DNA of 64,000 nucleotides. Source: Euryodendron excelsum. Taxonomy: Eukaryota > Streptophyta > Magnoliopsida > Ericales > Pentaphylacaceae. Location of the stretch: NCBI GenBank assembly GCA_033060915.1, contig CM065378.1, positions 14,769,501 to 14,833,500 of the forward strand, written 5' to 3'. This document shows, piece by piece, positions 44,346 to 56,800 of this stretch (its first letter is position 1; every line of letters starts with the position of its first letter). The position numbers were made by a program, and so were the translations under genes. The notes beneath the pieces are model-generated. The model had not been told where the DNA came from, searched no databases, and saw only the letters and a program-made list of their open reading frames with translations.

Positions 44346-45075
44346 AGATTTCCTCCAGTTAGATCAAGCAAACATTAGAATGATAAGAATTACTGTTCAT
44401 ATAGAAGTACGTCGAGCTAGGCTTTGAGATTTTTTGTTAGCAAGTTTTAAATACTTGTAAAGTAGGGATTTGATGTGTAATGCCAGAACGTGTAACCTAA
44501 GGGTCAGCGACTCTCGCTATCCTACATTGAACATCATTGAAAAAAAGCAAAACCCCATTTTTATGTGGAGGATGAAAATTTGAATCTGTCATGATTAAAA
44601 GCAAAAACTCATGTGTCGAATGGGACTGGTCCTTCATCCTAAATCATGACATTTTACGAGTTGCAATGTGTACAGCATTAAATTTCTGGAAATCCAACTC
44701 CGTAGAATCAGCCATTTTGATTGCAGATTCATGTAGCTACGCAGGGTAATGGCAAGTGCTATCCACTGTGAGATTGAGAAATTTTTGCAGTACTTTACAG
44801 TATTGTTAATTAATCAAATGTGACCAAATTGGCAAGTTAAAGTTGATGAATACAGAGGTGAACTGCTAGTCAAGCCCAGCAGAGGATAAGAAACCTTTTC
44901 TATGACATGATGCGAGGCATTCGGTTCGTTACTCTTCTCTGAATGTGTCTGTAATCTTGATAAGCAAGAAAAGCGTTGTTGCAATTAAAATGAAAATTGC
45001 TAGAATTGCTGAAGCCCGAGAAGATTTTCACACAAACTGAAAAATAGTCTAATATTCCATAACAATGCAATTATT

Positions 45076-45282
45076 TTTTCAGTTACACTGTGTTTGAGTA
45101 AAAAAATTTAGCAAGAAAAAAAATAAAAAATAATATAAAATTACATTTTGATAGTTAAAAAAGTAACGAATGAAAGGATATAATCAGAAAATAAGTAAGA
45201 ACTCAAAATTTTTCATTTTCTTTTCATTTTTTCCTTTCCTTTATTCCTTTCCTTTCCTAAATTCGGATTCCAAATATAAGGA
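45076..45282. mobile_element. MITE-like element, family A copy
   Basis: The left end CACTGTGTTTGAGTAAAAAA pairs with the reverse complement of the right end (CCTTATATTTGGAATCCGAA). The right arm is a run of TTTCC repeats (TTTCCTTTCCTTTATTCC). It belongs with 12045-12462 and 34613-34856 on the basis of end sequence. Confidence 0.4.
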
Positions 45283-46034
45283 AGACTCGGTCTCGCTTTG
45301 AATGAATGAACCTTCAACCATAACATCCACTCAAGTCTCAGCAGCTAAATCAACTTTGTCAATGGCCAATCAATCAGTCATCAACCAGACCAGTTTAGGT
45401 GAAATAAGTGCACATGTAATGAAAATGCGAACTAAAGCTCAATTTCTTCAGTTTTAAGTTGGTCTGCTCAACTGAGCTTTCTAAAGATGAACATTTTAGA
45501 TAAGCAGAATAAAAAATTTCATGTGTTGTTGATCTGGGTGTACGCATCAAAGAACATGCAACGAAAATCAACTAACAGCACAAATGAGAATCAGTAAATT
45601 GAAAATTGTACAATAATTCTCTCTTACTGGTTTTTCATTCTGATTGAACTGTTTTTACAAGAAAGTTTTAATGGAAATTGGGTGATCACTATTTCGATAA
45701 ATCTGATTCGTTCAAAAACAAATTAAGTTTTTTTTCTGAATTTTTCCTTCCGTTTACCGACAGAAATTAATTAGAACAAAAATTATCAGTTTGCAGGGGT
45801 TATATAATTTAAGATTTTAAGTTATAGAGCCATGCCACTGTATAAAGTCATCAAATTCATCAATGTAATTACATTCTAACAATTTCCCATCTCTCTCTTT
45901 CTAAGTATCATCAACATATAATTACATAATACAATTCAAATTTTTTTTATTAAAAAAAAGTAAAATTGAATGAGAGGAGTGGGATTGTGATAGTTACGAT
46001 AAAGAGCTGAACCATCTAAGAGTACAGTCCGGTT

Positions 46035-46337
46035 TTACGAGGGACCGTTCCGAGGAGGACGAACAGAGATCTGTACCGGGATTGGACGACCCGTCCCGGT
46101 CCCTCCGCAGCTATTACACGCCATGCGACCCGAACCGGAGCAAGTCCGGCAGCCGACGTCGCCGTCGGACCAGCGAGAACAGAGGCAAGAGACTCGGCCG
46201 GTGCCGTTGCAGCTCGAGCACCTCGGGAACTGGCCCGAACCCATCATGGTCTTCTGGTCCATCACCGACTTGACCAAAACCGCCCCGGCCAACACGCTCA
46301 GACCCGTCGCCAGCTGAGTCAACACAATCGGACCCAT
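46035..46337 (-). CDS. DnaJ-type cysteine-rich zinc-finger protein with N-terminal membrane segment (100 aa)
   Basis: A single exon, ATG at 46337 to TAA at 46035; the in-frame TTG upstream is not a start. Residues 5-25 (VLTQLATGLSVLAGAVLVKS) form a hydrophobic segment, a membrane anchor or signal anchor. The rest holds eight cysteines in four pairs: C40/C43 (CSSCNGTG), C51/C53 (CLC), C63/C66 (CRTCSGSG) and C74/C77 (CNSCGGTG), the CxxCxGxG zinc-binding repeats of the DnaJ central domain. There is no J domain. Plant proteins of this build (BSD2- and LQY1-like) usually act as chaperones or thiol-disulfide factors in chloroplasts. This one lacks an obvious long transit peptide, so the compartment is uncertain. 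The reading frame is GC-rich. A TATA-like TATAAAA on the minus strand lies about 130 bases upstream of the ATG. Confidence 0.85.
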   Translation of the reverse strand: MGPIVLTQLATGLSVLAGAVLVKSVMDQKTMMGSGQFPRCSSCNGTGRVSCLCSRWSDGDVGCRTCSGSGRMACNSCGGTGTGRPIPVQISVRPPRNGPS

Positions 46338-46464
46338 CTTCGATTCCCAAATCAACAAGCAGAGTTTTGCGTGAAGTTGAAGATGCTGACGACGATGATA
46401 TGAGAGAGAGATTTTTGGGGAAGTTGTGGGATTATTATAATTGATTTTTGTGTGTGTTATGGTT

Positions 46465-46476
46465 TTTTTTATAGCC
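46465..46476 (-). promoter_or_regulatory. TATA box of the DnaJ-type gene
   Basis: GGCTATAAAAAAAACC on the minus strand, about 130 bases upstream of the start codon, gives a leader of about 100 bases. The CT microsatellite at 46615-46645 lies a further 140 bases upstream. Confidence 0.5.
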
Positions 46477-46611
46477 GAGAATGAAATGAAGTGGTCATGG
46501 GTTTGTACACGTAGTTGCGTGTATGTACAGTTGTTTGTGTTGGGAAGTCGGAGGTTTGGAGTCTAGTGAAGATGTTTTTGGTGAGTGGTGGTGTGGTTGC
46601 TTCTCTGTCTT

Positions 46612-46614
<3 letters not shown>

Positions 46615-46645
<31 letters not shown>
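46615..46645. repeat. (CT)n microsatellite upstream of the DnaJ-type gene
   Basis: About 15 CT units (GA on the gene's sense strand), about 280 bases upstream of the start codon. GAGA-type runs near promoters are common in plants and can bind BPC proteins; that is inference. Confidence 0.9.
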
Positions 46646-46648
<3 letters not shown>

Positions 46649-47129
46649 ACCTCATCCTCTTATTTATTGGATCTCTCTGGACGTTCCGATTGGAGATATA
46701 TGGTTTTAACGTCTGATATATATACGAGTAATATTATACCAAAAACAAAATACATACGAAAATAACTCTTCAAAAAAAATTTTAAAATAGCATTTTTTTT
46801 TTATATACAAGTTTGCTGTTTGTATGTTATGGGAAGTGATGATTGATCCAACGGTTGACAGAGAAAGGTATTGGATCCAACGGTAAGATGAAGGGGAGTC
46901 TGCGATCTGGTGCACAGTTGGGCCCACGAAGGTTTGGGAAAATCCAAGAAGGGTTGGAACGCGGTGAGCATTTGACCGCGCAAGAACTTTTACGAAGCCG
47001 CCGTTCAATGTTGCCGACGGGGGTCCCAAATGTCCAATTGACACTATTCGGTCCAATTCATTTCATTTGTTAGGAGGACTATTCATTCAGAACGTGGTCA
47101 ATTTAGAATGTGAATACAATTATACAACC

Positions 47130-47225
47130 GATGCTCGGGCAGTCCAGTGATACATTTCAATCGGCGTAATTTGATTCGAGTTCCTCTATAAATGAAATGA
47201 TGAAATACATTTTGGTTGATGTAGT
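47130..47225 (+). repeat. tRNA-derived SINE-like unit (candidate)
   Basis: An A-box-like GGGCAGTCCAGTGATAC and a B-box-like TTTGATTCGAGTTCC lie about 30 bases apart, as in a tRNA-like SINE head. No full cloverleaf, tail or target-site duplication was found. Confidence 0.35.
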
Positions 47226-47589
47226 TATTTGTGTAGTTTTTCTTGGGTCATTAAAAGGGGAAGCAGCTAGCATTATGGGTGTCCAACAACTACCCTCAAG
47301 CCCTTAAAAAAGTCATCAATTACTCAATACTCATTTATTACCTCCATAACATAAATTTATTATTAATAAAAAAATTTTTACCATTATATCTAATTGACAT
47401 GGGTACTGAAAAATTTCGTATTACCTAACTACTAAATTTTTTTTTATCACCACAAGAACTACATAAATTTCACACGTTCATAAAGACTGACTGCAAGAGG
47501 GTATAAAAAGACATTGAACTTAAAAACCCATCCTTTATAAGTTTCCCTTTTATTGATTGGCTAAAACTAAAGAAAAATTTGTGAATATT

Positions 47590-47643
47590 CAAATGCATTG
47601 AAGGCTTACCACGGCCAATCAAATGCATTGAAGGGTTATCAAG
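47590..47643. repeat. 30-bp tandem repeat, about two copies
   Basis: CAAATGCATTGAAGGCTTACC...CCAAT is followed 30 bases later by CAAATGCATTGAAGGGTTATC. It is a short recent duplication in non-coding DNA. Confidence 0.8.
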
Positions 47644-48262
47644 GCGCCCAACTTAAAAATATGACAAGACAAAATCCACTAAAACTAAGAATGAACTACG
47701 AATTATTATTTTTGAGCAACACAAAATCAAAGTACTACAATACAAGAAGCTTTTTGCTAGTTAATCCTACTCACTTTCACGCCAAATGTTCAAAAAAATT
47801 TTCTTTTATATGCCACGGATGCCAAATACAAATCGACTGAAGAACATACAATACGTAATCGATTATAAATTACTTGCAAATCAGAGAACTCAACTATATC
47901 AGAAATTACTACAGTACAGCTGAAACACATTTGGGTGGGGAGAACTGCAATCTACCAACCACTAACCCTCTAGGCAGAAGGCCAGTTCCAAACCCAACAT
48001 CAAGGAAATAAAAAGGTCTGCATAATGACAGCCCCAAATCCTTACAGCAGAAGAACATTGAAATGCATGGAGTCAAGTTGCCTGGAGCTATGAAAATAAG
48101 CAGCAAGAGAAATTCATAGTGAAGCCCAAGAAAAACCTGCCATCAAGATCACCATAATGAAATCTTCTCTTTATTAGCTTCTTTTATTTTCTTTTCTTTT
48201 CCAATTTTTTTTTTTGAAGAATAAAAAACAATTTTCAAAATTTGGATGAGAAAGAAATGCAA

Positions 48263-51200
48263 CTAAAAAACTTGTCTGATATTGATGTTAATTCTCGATG
48301 TTCTAATGTATTCCAAGAAACAAAGATCATTTTGATGTGAGAATTGCAGCTCAAGAGGGGTGATTTCAGCATTTTCTTCGTCAGTGAAGATCCTGGGCAC
48401 ACCTGCAAATTAAGGAACCAAGCAGGCAGGTCAGTTCGCTACGAAGAATACTAGCTGCTACACAATCACCAGATTTCACTCAATTTTATGGCTAATGAGT
48501 ATTTTGTAAAAGGGCAAATTATTATAATTGTTATTATTTTTTTTTAGCAAGGGCAAAATATGTTATTATATACTAAAATACAGCTTTCACGAGATCAATG
48601 TTCAAAGTATTTGTCAAGGTCAAATGCACTAAAGCTAATTTTCAAGCATCTGCCCTAAAAGTCTGTGTAGATAATGCAATTTTACTCTAGAAGTGAAGCC
48701 AATCCTTGTGAAAAGGTACATCTAGAATTTCATGCTGCAGTTTGAGTGAGCTTGAAGACCAATGCAGTGTCAATACTACTAAACTATTATACTCGCGTCA
48801 CTCTATACCAATCTTCCGGGTTATATTCAGTTCCCTTTATATGCAATCAAGCTCACTGAGCTTGTCTGTCTAATCATAACTCATCCAGAAAACACACTAT
48901 GCATTATAATCACAAAGATGAATAATGACAACTTGTGCCCTTGTAACATTTGTGCATTTCATCCGAGTCTTATTGTAGACAAGCTACGAGCTACAAGCTA
49001 AAAGAAAATCCAGTTTTTCAAAAACTGAATTGGGGATCAACCTATTAATTCACAGGCACTCAGAAGAATAAAAGACAGATTTCATAAAGTAGTCCAGGAA
49101 ACATAAAGATAGGCATGCTTAGCACCCATAAAACAAGAAGATTAGAGATCCTAAAACCAACTACAAGTTGATTAAGAAAACAATAAATGTGAAGCTGCAA
49201 CTCACAATTACTGTATACCGTTTTATACAACCATCTCTTAAGATGCCATGCATGAAATTCAAGATAACTGACTTCTAAGACCTGATTCTTATAATGATTA
49301 GTAAATTTTTACACGAAACAGAGAGTATAAATATAGAACCAACCATGAAAGCATTCCCTCGCTTCTCCAGCCATTAGTACAATATCACCACTTCGAAGGA
49401 ACATTGCTAATGGCAGATCCTGTCTAGACTTCCCCCCAAGAAGGAAAATAGCTTTGCAGCCCAAACTGAAAGAAAGGAAAATACAATTTCAGGCCCCACC
49501 ATAATGGTTTTAGGCTTTTAGCCCTTTCTATTGAAAAATGTGGGTGTGGGTGTGTGTGTGTGTGAGAAGAATCGCAGGATACCTCATGCTTACAATAGGT
49601 TTACTCCAATCTGCCTCCATGTCATCAAGGTGGCCCCCAAGCGTATCAACTGGAATGAGCAGAGCACGATCATTTTTCTAATCAATAATTAGATGCTTCA
49701 ATTCTCAATATAAACTGGTCAAGAGGTTGTCAAGTTGATTAGCTCTTGCCTTCTCACATCTCAATAATCCAACTCTCCAAAAAAAATATTTGTATACAAA
49801 TACAAACATTCTCATAAGCAAATTTGAAACAAAACTCAACATTCAGAAGATCAATTAGACAACCAAAGAAACTGAAGAGTACCTAACCCAAAGTAATTCA
49901 CTATTGCAGCTTCTGGCTGGAATTGTTCCCCCAGTGGCATTGCAGGTGCTGCCATCTTTTTAGCCAGTTGACAAAGAGCATCAGGGATCTTGTTGTGTGG
50001 AAGAGATACATTGTAATTCCGCTGTACAAGCATGTAAAAAAGTTACTTCAGATAATACTTAGTTATCTCGTAGAACTAAAATGAGGCTCTATGTTACCTC
50101 AGCCCAAATACCCATGAAACAATGTAGCTAAAACAATGCTCAAGATAAATGATGACTCTTATTCAGTGTACTAAACTAAACTGCCAATATGGGTAGTAGC
50201 CCCTCCAGGACCCACCTTTTCATCATTCTATGCTTGATGGGGCCAAATAATTTTCTACAGCAAAATGCAATATCGCTTATGTGCTATGTTACCTAGAACG
50301 CGGATCGTTCAGGTACGTGAAACAGGTACGGGATCGTGGTATGCCACATGTTCTAAATTATGGAACAATAGGGATAAACTTGTATAAATTAAACTATTAG
50401 AATTAAAATACTCCTAGAACAATTTTCTAGGAGTATTTCTAGCCCATTTTTTTGCATGTTGTTATGCCAAAACTCCATTCTTCCTAGATTTTCATTCATT
50501 ATAGTTGATTTTTTCCCTCATTAGGTGACTTTTAAAGAAATAAATAAGAAAAAGGTTTGGGATCACTTTGGATCGCAAAATTCACCGTTTTGGAATGTAA
50601 GTGTACCATGTTTCGAAACGATATTCCAAAAACATAATTCACTAGGGTATTAGAGTATTAGGGCAACACAACTTCTGCGACTGGAATTTTACAAACCAAA
50701 CTCAACTCAACATAACTTCATTCCTACAAGTCAAGCAGACAACATACAGGAATCAATATTATTCATTCTAATTAAATCAAGATGACTGCAATATAACATA
50801 TGAAGTATAATTTTGATTCAAGGCAATTGATGAAAAAGCTTAAATGGAACAAAAGTTCCGACAGATTTTTGGTGCAAATATCTCAGGAAAGTTCAAGAGA
50901 CATCAAACAATACAAAAATCCAGAGTCATGACATCATAGCGGGAAAATAACATAGCTCAAATCGGGTATCATAATTGACTTTTTTTTTAAGTCCAAATGG
51001 GGAATCATAACAACCAACCAAGTCCATCCCACCAAAATATCTCAGATGCTACTTGTCCTGTTATAGTGTGAGATGTTATATCCAAAACTCAATTCAGCAA
51101 TAGATACCAGACTTAATGAAAGAAGTAAACACAATAGTACTCAATTGGAGATAAAAAATAGAAAAGATCAAGAATGAAATTAGCAAAGACCTTGGACCAA

Positions 51201-52222
51201 TCAAATTGCAGGCCAAGAGTACTCCACCGTAACTTCCGCAGCAAAACAGATGCTGGTATTGATTTGGACGTATTTCCTATTGATGCACCAGGTTCCTTGC
51301 ATAATTTCCATCTACGACCATCTACATTACTGACAAAAAAATCAGACTCAGAACCCCCATCTGTGTATGAACTATCCTCTTCAACTAAAACTTCTCTTTC
51401 TCTAGCTGCAATAAATAAGTCATTTATAGGCCCATAAATTGCATTGTGGTTTGTTCTATTAGGAGGCTGCGGGAAACTTGTTAAGCTCTCCTTTATCCAG
51501 TGGCATTGTTCCTCAGTACCAATTGCCCCTGGAATGAAATAAAACCCTGCATTGGACAAGAATAACACAACTAAGTTTGGAAAAGCAAATTGAGAATCTA
51601 GTTGTAAAAGTCAGTGAAATTTTTGCCGATGAAAAGAAGTTCGCAAGATTGAACTCTGCTGAATGAATTTATCGAAAGATTAACATTGTGGGTGCAGAAT
51701 TTGAAAGCCAATTGATGGCACTTGTCCAAAATTCTGATAAACAGCAAAAATACTGTGGAATTGATCAACTAAACCCCATTTTTGTCAATGAACATGCAAG
51801 TGAAATTATGCAACAAGTATTCAGCATTCCAGAAGACGCATAGCAAATCAATCCAATAACCCCAAAAATGTTCATAGTACCTGGGCGACTATCCAAGCAG
51901 AAAACAGGCCGATCAAAATCACATGGAAACAAGAATGTTCCTGGAGGAAGTTCACCAGTTCGATTGTAGGAGTCTACAATTGATTTGAAATCAATAACCT
52001 CTGATAAATCTACGCGTCTGGGTTGCTTTTTCCTAAATGTGAACACGTCAGATACTGTGCAATTATATTTATCTACCTATATTATATATATATATATATA
52101 TATATCCGCACATACTTTTTCGAAGATTTGGTGTTGTGATCATAATAGAGTTTGTATTTCTTCTCTGCTTTCCTGAAAGCGGTTCGCTCTGAATCGGCGG
52201 TGACTACCTCAGATCCGTACAT
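48263..52222 (-). CDS. ALKBH1: ALKBH1-type Fe(II)/2-oxoglutarate-dependent nucleic-acid demethylase, 7 exons
   Basis: Exons 52222-52116, 52032-51881, 51546-51191, 50021-49883, 49649-49583, 49465-49344 and 48402-48263 join in phase to 1083 bases, 360 residues. All introns are GT-AG. The AlkB catalytic set is complete: HLD (H258, D260) and H314 (ECFHG) bind iron, and R351 and R357 in RINIRQ-type spacing (RININIR) bind 2-oxoglutarate and substrate. Other landmarks are SRPGFYFIPGA, PPNRTNHNAIYG, RKLRWSTLGLQFDWSK and EADWSKPIVSMSLGCKAIFLLGG. ALKBH1 enzymes oxidatively remove methyl groups from tRNA (m1A, m5C wobble) and possibly DNA. The protein resembles Arabidopsis At1g11780. NYFGLVDTLGG has V where homologues have G, at an exon junction. 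A telobox (AAACCCTAATTC) lies about 55 bases upstream of the ATG, typical of growth-linked genes. The neighbour at 53874 is divergent. Confidence 0.93.
50275..50650. repeat. Possible transposon remnant in ALKBH1 intron 3
   Basis: A stretch with repeated GATCG and GGTACG words (AACGCGGATCGTTCAGGTAC, GAAACAGGTACGGGATCGTG) on the left and GGATCGC...CGAAACGATATTCC on the right looks like a degenerate DNA-transposon terminus style. Ends and target-site duplication are not defined. Confidence 0.3.
52083..52105. repeat. (AT)n microsatellite in ALKBH1 intron 1
   Basis: About 11 TA units within the 83-base first intron, ten bases from the donor GTATGT. The whole intron is short, so this run makes up much of it. 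Confidence 0.9.
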
Positions 52223-52271
52223 TTCTCGTGCTGGGGGTTGTACCAGAATTTGAAGGGGCTGAGCCGATGAC

Positions 52272-52290
52272 CGAATTAGGGTTTTTGCTA
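52272..52290 (-). promoter_or_regulatory. Telobox in the ALKBH1 5' region
   Basis: AAAACCCTAATTCGG on the minus strand, about 55 bases before the start codon, contains the AAACCCTAA telobox found near the transcript start of many plant housekeeping genes. Confidence 0.55.
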
Positions 52291-52309
52291 CGGCTTCAGC
52301 ATCGTTCCT

Positions 52310-53810
52310 TTTTTTTTTGCTAAGCGGGTTTCAGTAACGTTCTTTTACATGGGAGTCGATTGTGATTAGCAGTGGCAGAATCAGGTGCGCCTCGGATCAC
52401 CAAACATAGGCAGTCTATTCATTGGAATGATGCCATGTGGGTGACATTCTTAAAGTTTGGTTCTTGTCGCCACAAAGCATGTCCTGAAAGGACTAGACTA
52501 CCCATCTTCTGTGGATAAAGTAACAGCGGAATTCCCCTCAGAAAGTCTTATCGACACTCCCTCTCTCGTCCTTCCAATTTCTTCGAGTTACAATATTGCC
52601 CTTGAGTGTGAAGGCTTTTTTGGGGGCGAAGGTTTTTGCATAAAGTCCTTTGATAATCTATTAATGGTATTTTCAATATTTAAAAAATAAATCATAGTTT
52701 TATATTTGTAGTCATGCAAAAAAGCAAAATGCCTTATTTGTAGTTTCTACATCTTTCATAAGTCATTATGGAATTATTAAGACATACCATTATTAGATGT
52801 ATTTTTTAGAATTTAATGGTAGTCTAGTTCAAATTATGACAAGTAAAAATCATAGTAATTTTATACTTTTAAAAGAAATCCTAAAAGTTCTTTTCTAATT
52901 TTTTTCTCAACAATTATTGGGCACGGGGAAGTACTTATATAACACTAAGAATGTGGAGAATATTCTAATATTTATGGCTTACGATGGTCTTTAACTATTA
53001 CTTCATTTTTTCATTCATTTGATTATATAGTAAGAATGTTTAGCAATAGGGTGGGCCATGCAATTTTCTTTCTTATTTCGTTTTTTTGCTTGAGAGTGTA
53101 AGGAATCGACCATGAAAAAAATTTCAATCTCAAGGTAAATTTTTGTCTCCTAATTAGCTTAAACTCTCTATTAGTGCCAAAACAAAAACAAAAAAGGGAA
53201 CATCTTTTAATCACTCTTCTCTTGTTAATACATTTTTCCAGCATAAAGCTATTACAATCTATAATAATTTGTACCTCTTAATCCAATCTATGGCCTTGTG
53301 AATTATTTATGCATTGTTTTTCTAAATTATAAGTCAATACTATCAAAAAAATTTATTAAAACTTGTTTTGGGTTTGTTATTAAGTGTATGTATAGCTAAA
53401 AACATGTCACACCTAGAATCAGATCAAGTTTTAAATATTCAAGTTAACTTTGTAGTAGAATTCAAATCTCATCGACTATCAAAAATTATGTAATAACCTC
53501 ATAAAAGAAAGAAGAAAAAAGAAAGATTGTGCTTGGGCTAAAAAAATAAGGAGAATAAGACAAGAGATTTTATTTTGAAAACATTTTGATATTAAAAAAA
53601 AAGTTAAAAGCTATAAGTCGTTAAAAATCTACATTCGAACAAAGCTAAAGGTGGAGAGCAATTTTGTCTTTGTAAGCTATTGAGCAGGGTAATTTTGTCT
53701 TTACAAACTATTGTGTCAGTTTGGGCTTCCTGTTCATTTGTAAGGGTCGCCCGTGTCACTGGGAATGTGAAAATTTTCCTGTACCGGGGAGAAGTTTAAG
53801 CCAAGAGGTG
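52310..53810. other. Intergenic region between divergent ALKBH1 and DUF493 genes
   Basis: AT-rich with no gene. The open frame at 52457-52690 has no domain and no splice signals that link it to anything. Regulatory DNA for both flanking genes is expected here. Confidence 0.55.
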
Positions 53811-53818
53811 CATGTGAT

Positions 53819-53833
53819 TGTTATATATATATT
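53819..53833 (+). promoter_or_regulatory. TATA box of the DUF493 gene
   Basis: GTTATATATATATTG lies 41-55 bases upstream of the chosen ATG at 53874. This supports that start over the in-frame ATG at 53721, which lies upstream of the TATA box. It implies a short leader. Confidence 0.5.
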
Positions 53834-53873
53834 GTTTGCTGAGCACGGATCAGAAAAATCGAAAGGATCAGAA

Positions 53874-56800
53874 ATGGCGTGCAGGAGTGTATTCAGAACC
53901 GTTTTCTTAACGGAGCCGTGGCGGCCTTTGCCTTTTAATCGTAGCTTCTTTTCTGTACCATTCATTGCCCACAAGTCTTCGATACCCAGCTTGAGTTGTG
54001 GTTGTCGAATTGGTAGGGCTCGAGATTTCCACTTTGCACGACGAACCCATCATCTCAATTGCTCTCACAACGAAACCCCATCATCATCGTCGTCGTCGTC
54101 GTCATCTCCGGAAGAACTTGACCAAGGTCCTCCTCAAGAAGCTGTTCTCAAGGCCATTTCGGGTGTGTCTATTTTCTGTTTGTTACCCTTTTTTATTTGG
54201 GTCCTTGACTGTATTTCTCATTCTGTCGCTGAATTATCATGATATGCGTTTATACGTGTATCAAATTCTAATATTTTGTCCCCAAATTATACATACTATG
54301 TGTATATGTATGTGTGTGTATGTAGTGCATGTATGGTTGCAAGCTTGCAAAGATGAAAACAGCCAATTGTCCCAAAGTGTTGAGGAGAATGTCACCTAGA
54401 AAGCATCTTAGTGAAGAATATTGGGTGGCTTGATGGCACTGCCTAATTCTCTGTATTTTTGCTCTGATAGAATAAAGGGTCCATTTGAATTTATCACTGT
54501 AGAAATGCTGTTGAAGTAAAATTTGGCATAGGGGTCTGGAATTCTACAAAGCTTTGATGAGGCTGATAGGGTTGGGGGAATTTAAGGAGGTTTCTCTCAT
54601 AGTTCTTCACAACAGTTTATTGGTCTCTTTTTGCCTGAAGGGTGGTGGACCATGATTTTAGCTATTCTGTTTTTCTATCATGTAATTGTTAATTCTATTG
54701 ATTATATGTTGTAATCTGTAGAATCAAGTGTTTAGCCAATAATGTAGACTTGCTATTGATACGGTTTCAGAAGTGTCGAAGACAGAGGGACGAGTTGGAC
54801 AAACCACAAATGTGGTAATTGGAGGTACAGTGACCGATGATTCTACAAATGAATGGCTTGCTTTGGATCAGAAGGTATGGCATTGTTGTTTTACTCATTT
54901 CCACTCCTTTATTAGTTGCCTTTTAGCATTTTGAATTGCATTTTCTCCTTTGTAGAGTCTGTGTGCCAGGCGGCCCAGGCCACAAAATTTCCTTATTGTG
55001 TTGTAGAAACAATATTTACATCTATAGCAGGGGCAGTTAATTGCATTAAGGAGTTTGTAAGTATCAATCATAAATTGACAGAAAGGGGGTGGAAAAGTGC
55101 CAGGTTTGGCAAATTCACTTTAGGAATGATATGTGGTCCAAAATATACTATCAGATATCAAGTTCAGATTTCAGAATGTGGGCAGAATGCAATAGACTTC
55201 GATTACAGTGTCAAATGTCAATACTGCCTTGAAGTACTTGTTGTATTTTTTACTTTGCAGGTGAACTCTTACCCAACATTCAGAGGGTTTACGGCTATTG
55301 GAACTGGAGGTGATGATTTTGTGCAAGCTATGGTTGTTGCTGTTGAATCTGTACTTCAGCAGCCAATACCGGAGGTAAATATCCCTATTTATTTGCTGAA
55401 ATCAGTTCTTCACTAGAGCTGTTTATTGATTGACAAATTGATACATCAAAGTCATTCAGTTAAAGATTCTCATATGAATACAGGCATTTTGTGGTTCTCA
55501 ATAGTAGGTTTTGGCTACTCACTGTAATGTATCATTTTGTTTTTAGTTCATAGTGTTACTCTTATTGATCAGTTCTGTTGGATTTGGGGTTTGTTGTTGC
55601 AGTGGATGAAACCCTTAAATATTTGTAAGCAGGACGGATTTGATCAATATTTCATATTTTGATATTTTATAGTGTATAGGTTACCTTGCTATCTAACTAT
55701 TTGGAAGAGTGAATAAGATATGACAAAAAAATTTAATTAGTGACAGATGAATGATATTAACCTAGATTTTTTCCTTTACCTCTTTATCTCCTGAGAGAAA
55801 TTACTCAAAATGTTAATGTTCTGCATACAGTTTGAGTTGAAGTTAAAGAAAGAGCAAAATATCGCAGAGCTCATTGACTCAAACGAAGTAGGATAAGGTT
55901 GACTAGCATTGCAACTTATGGTAGATTGGATAAGACAGCGTGGTTTCTGCAGATTAAATTGGAGAATCTTCGTGTATTTAGGTAATTTTAACAGTTAACT
56001 CAATTGGTGCCTGATGGAAACATGCTGCAGGCAGTGATGTGATTGCACTACCGTTGTAGATGTGAAACTCAGTGACATTAAAATCCAAGGGGGGAAAAAA
56101 AAGATTTTTCTTCCAGCAAGTGGTGTCGTGTTGTCAAGGTTCCCTCCTCAAAAGTTTGTGGAGTACTTAGATGAAGTGATATGTTGGTTGGTCAGAGTTC
56201 TTTTGCTTGTTCAGATTTGATAAAGTGTGGTCTCAGCAGCTGAAGATAAGTAAACAGATGTTGATGACTGGGCTAACTGATTGCTTGTATCCCTTAACTA
56301 ATGTAATGTGCTACTATATAGTCTTGTTTTGGGTATTAGAGGGACTCATGTGAAACTAGAATCATAAAATGCTGCTTTGTACATTTTTTATATCCTTAGT
56401 CAAAACGATAAAGGCGGGTTGATAGTAAACTCTGTGTTGAGATTTTCGAATGAAACTTTTTTGCCACTTTTCTAGACTAAGACGCACAGACACGGACACG
56501 AGTGTCGGACACGTTGACATGGCAATTTAAAAAAAATGCAGGACACGACATGGCAGAGACACTGCAAAAAAATATTTTTTTATGTCATATATAAATTTTT
56601 ACAAAAGAAGTGAAAAACTATATAAGGTAACACCAATTAAAATAAAAAAAATAACACATTGCACGACTTAATTGGCAACAAATCATTTACAATTAGTTGA
56701 TTACATCCATAAAAATGATGAAGTAAACAAACATATTAACAAAAAAATTGTTCCATCAATACATAATACTATGAAGTTATAAACTACCGAAAACATTAAA

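Larger units (their letters stand above)
43831..46000. other. Intergenic stretch with SINE-like and MITE-like repeats
   Basis: No gene is seen. It includes a tRNA-like TTGGTCAAGTGGT (43996) followed by GAACTCAAGTCTCC (44037), which may be a SINE head. A repeat shared with 17760-17960 lies at 44140-44345, and a family A MITE-like element at 45076-45282. The remainder is AT-rich single-copy-looking DNA downstream of the DnaJ-type gene. Confidence 0.5.
46700..48240. other. Intergenic stretch between the DnaJ-type gene and the ALKBH1 3' end
   Basis: No gene is supported. It contains a SINE-like pair of motifs at 47130-47200 (GGGCAGTCCAGTGATAC, then GATTCGAGTTCC) and a 30-base tandem repeat at 47590-47643 (CAAATGCATTGAAGG twice). 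About 350 bases next to the ALKBH1 stop are probably its 3'-UTR and downstream flank. Confidence 0.5.

Noticed and set aside
51985..52176. Plus-strand frame overlapping ALKBH1 exons 1-2
   Set aside because: It is the antisense shadow of real exons on the other strand.
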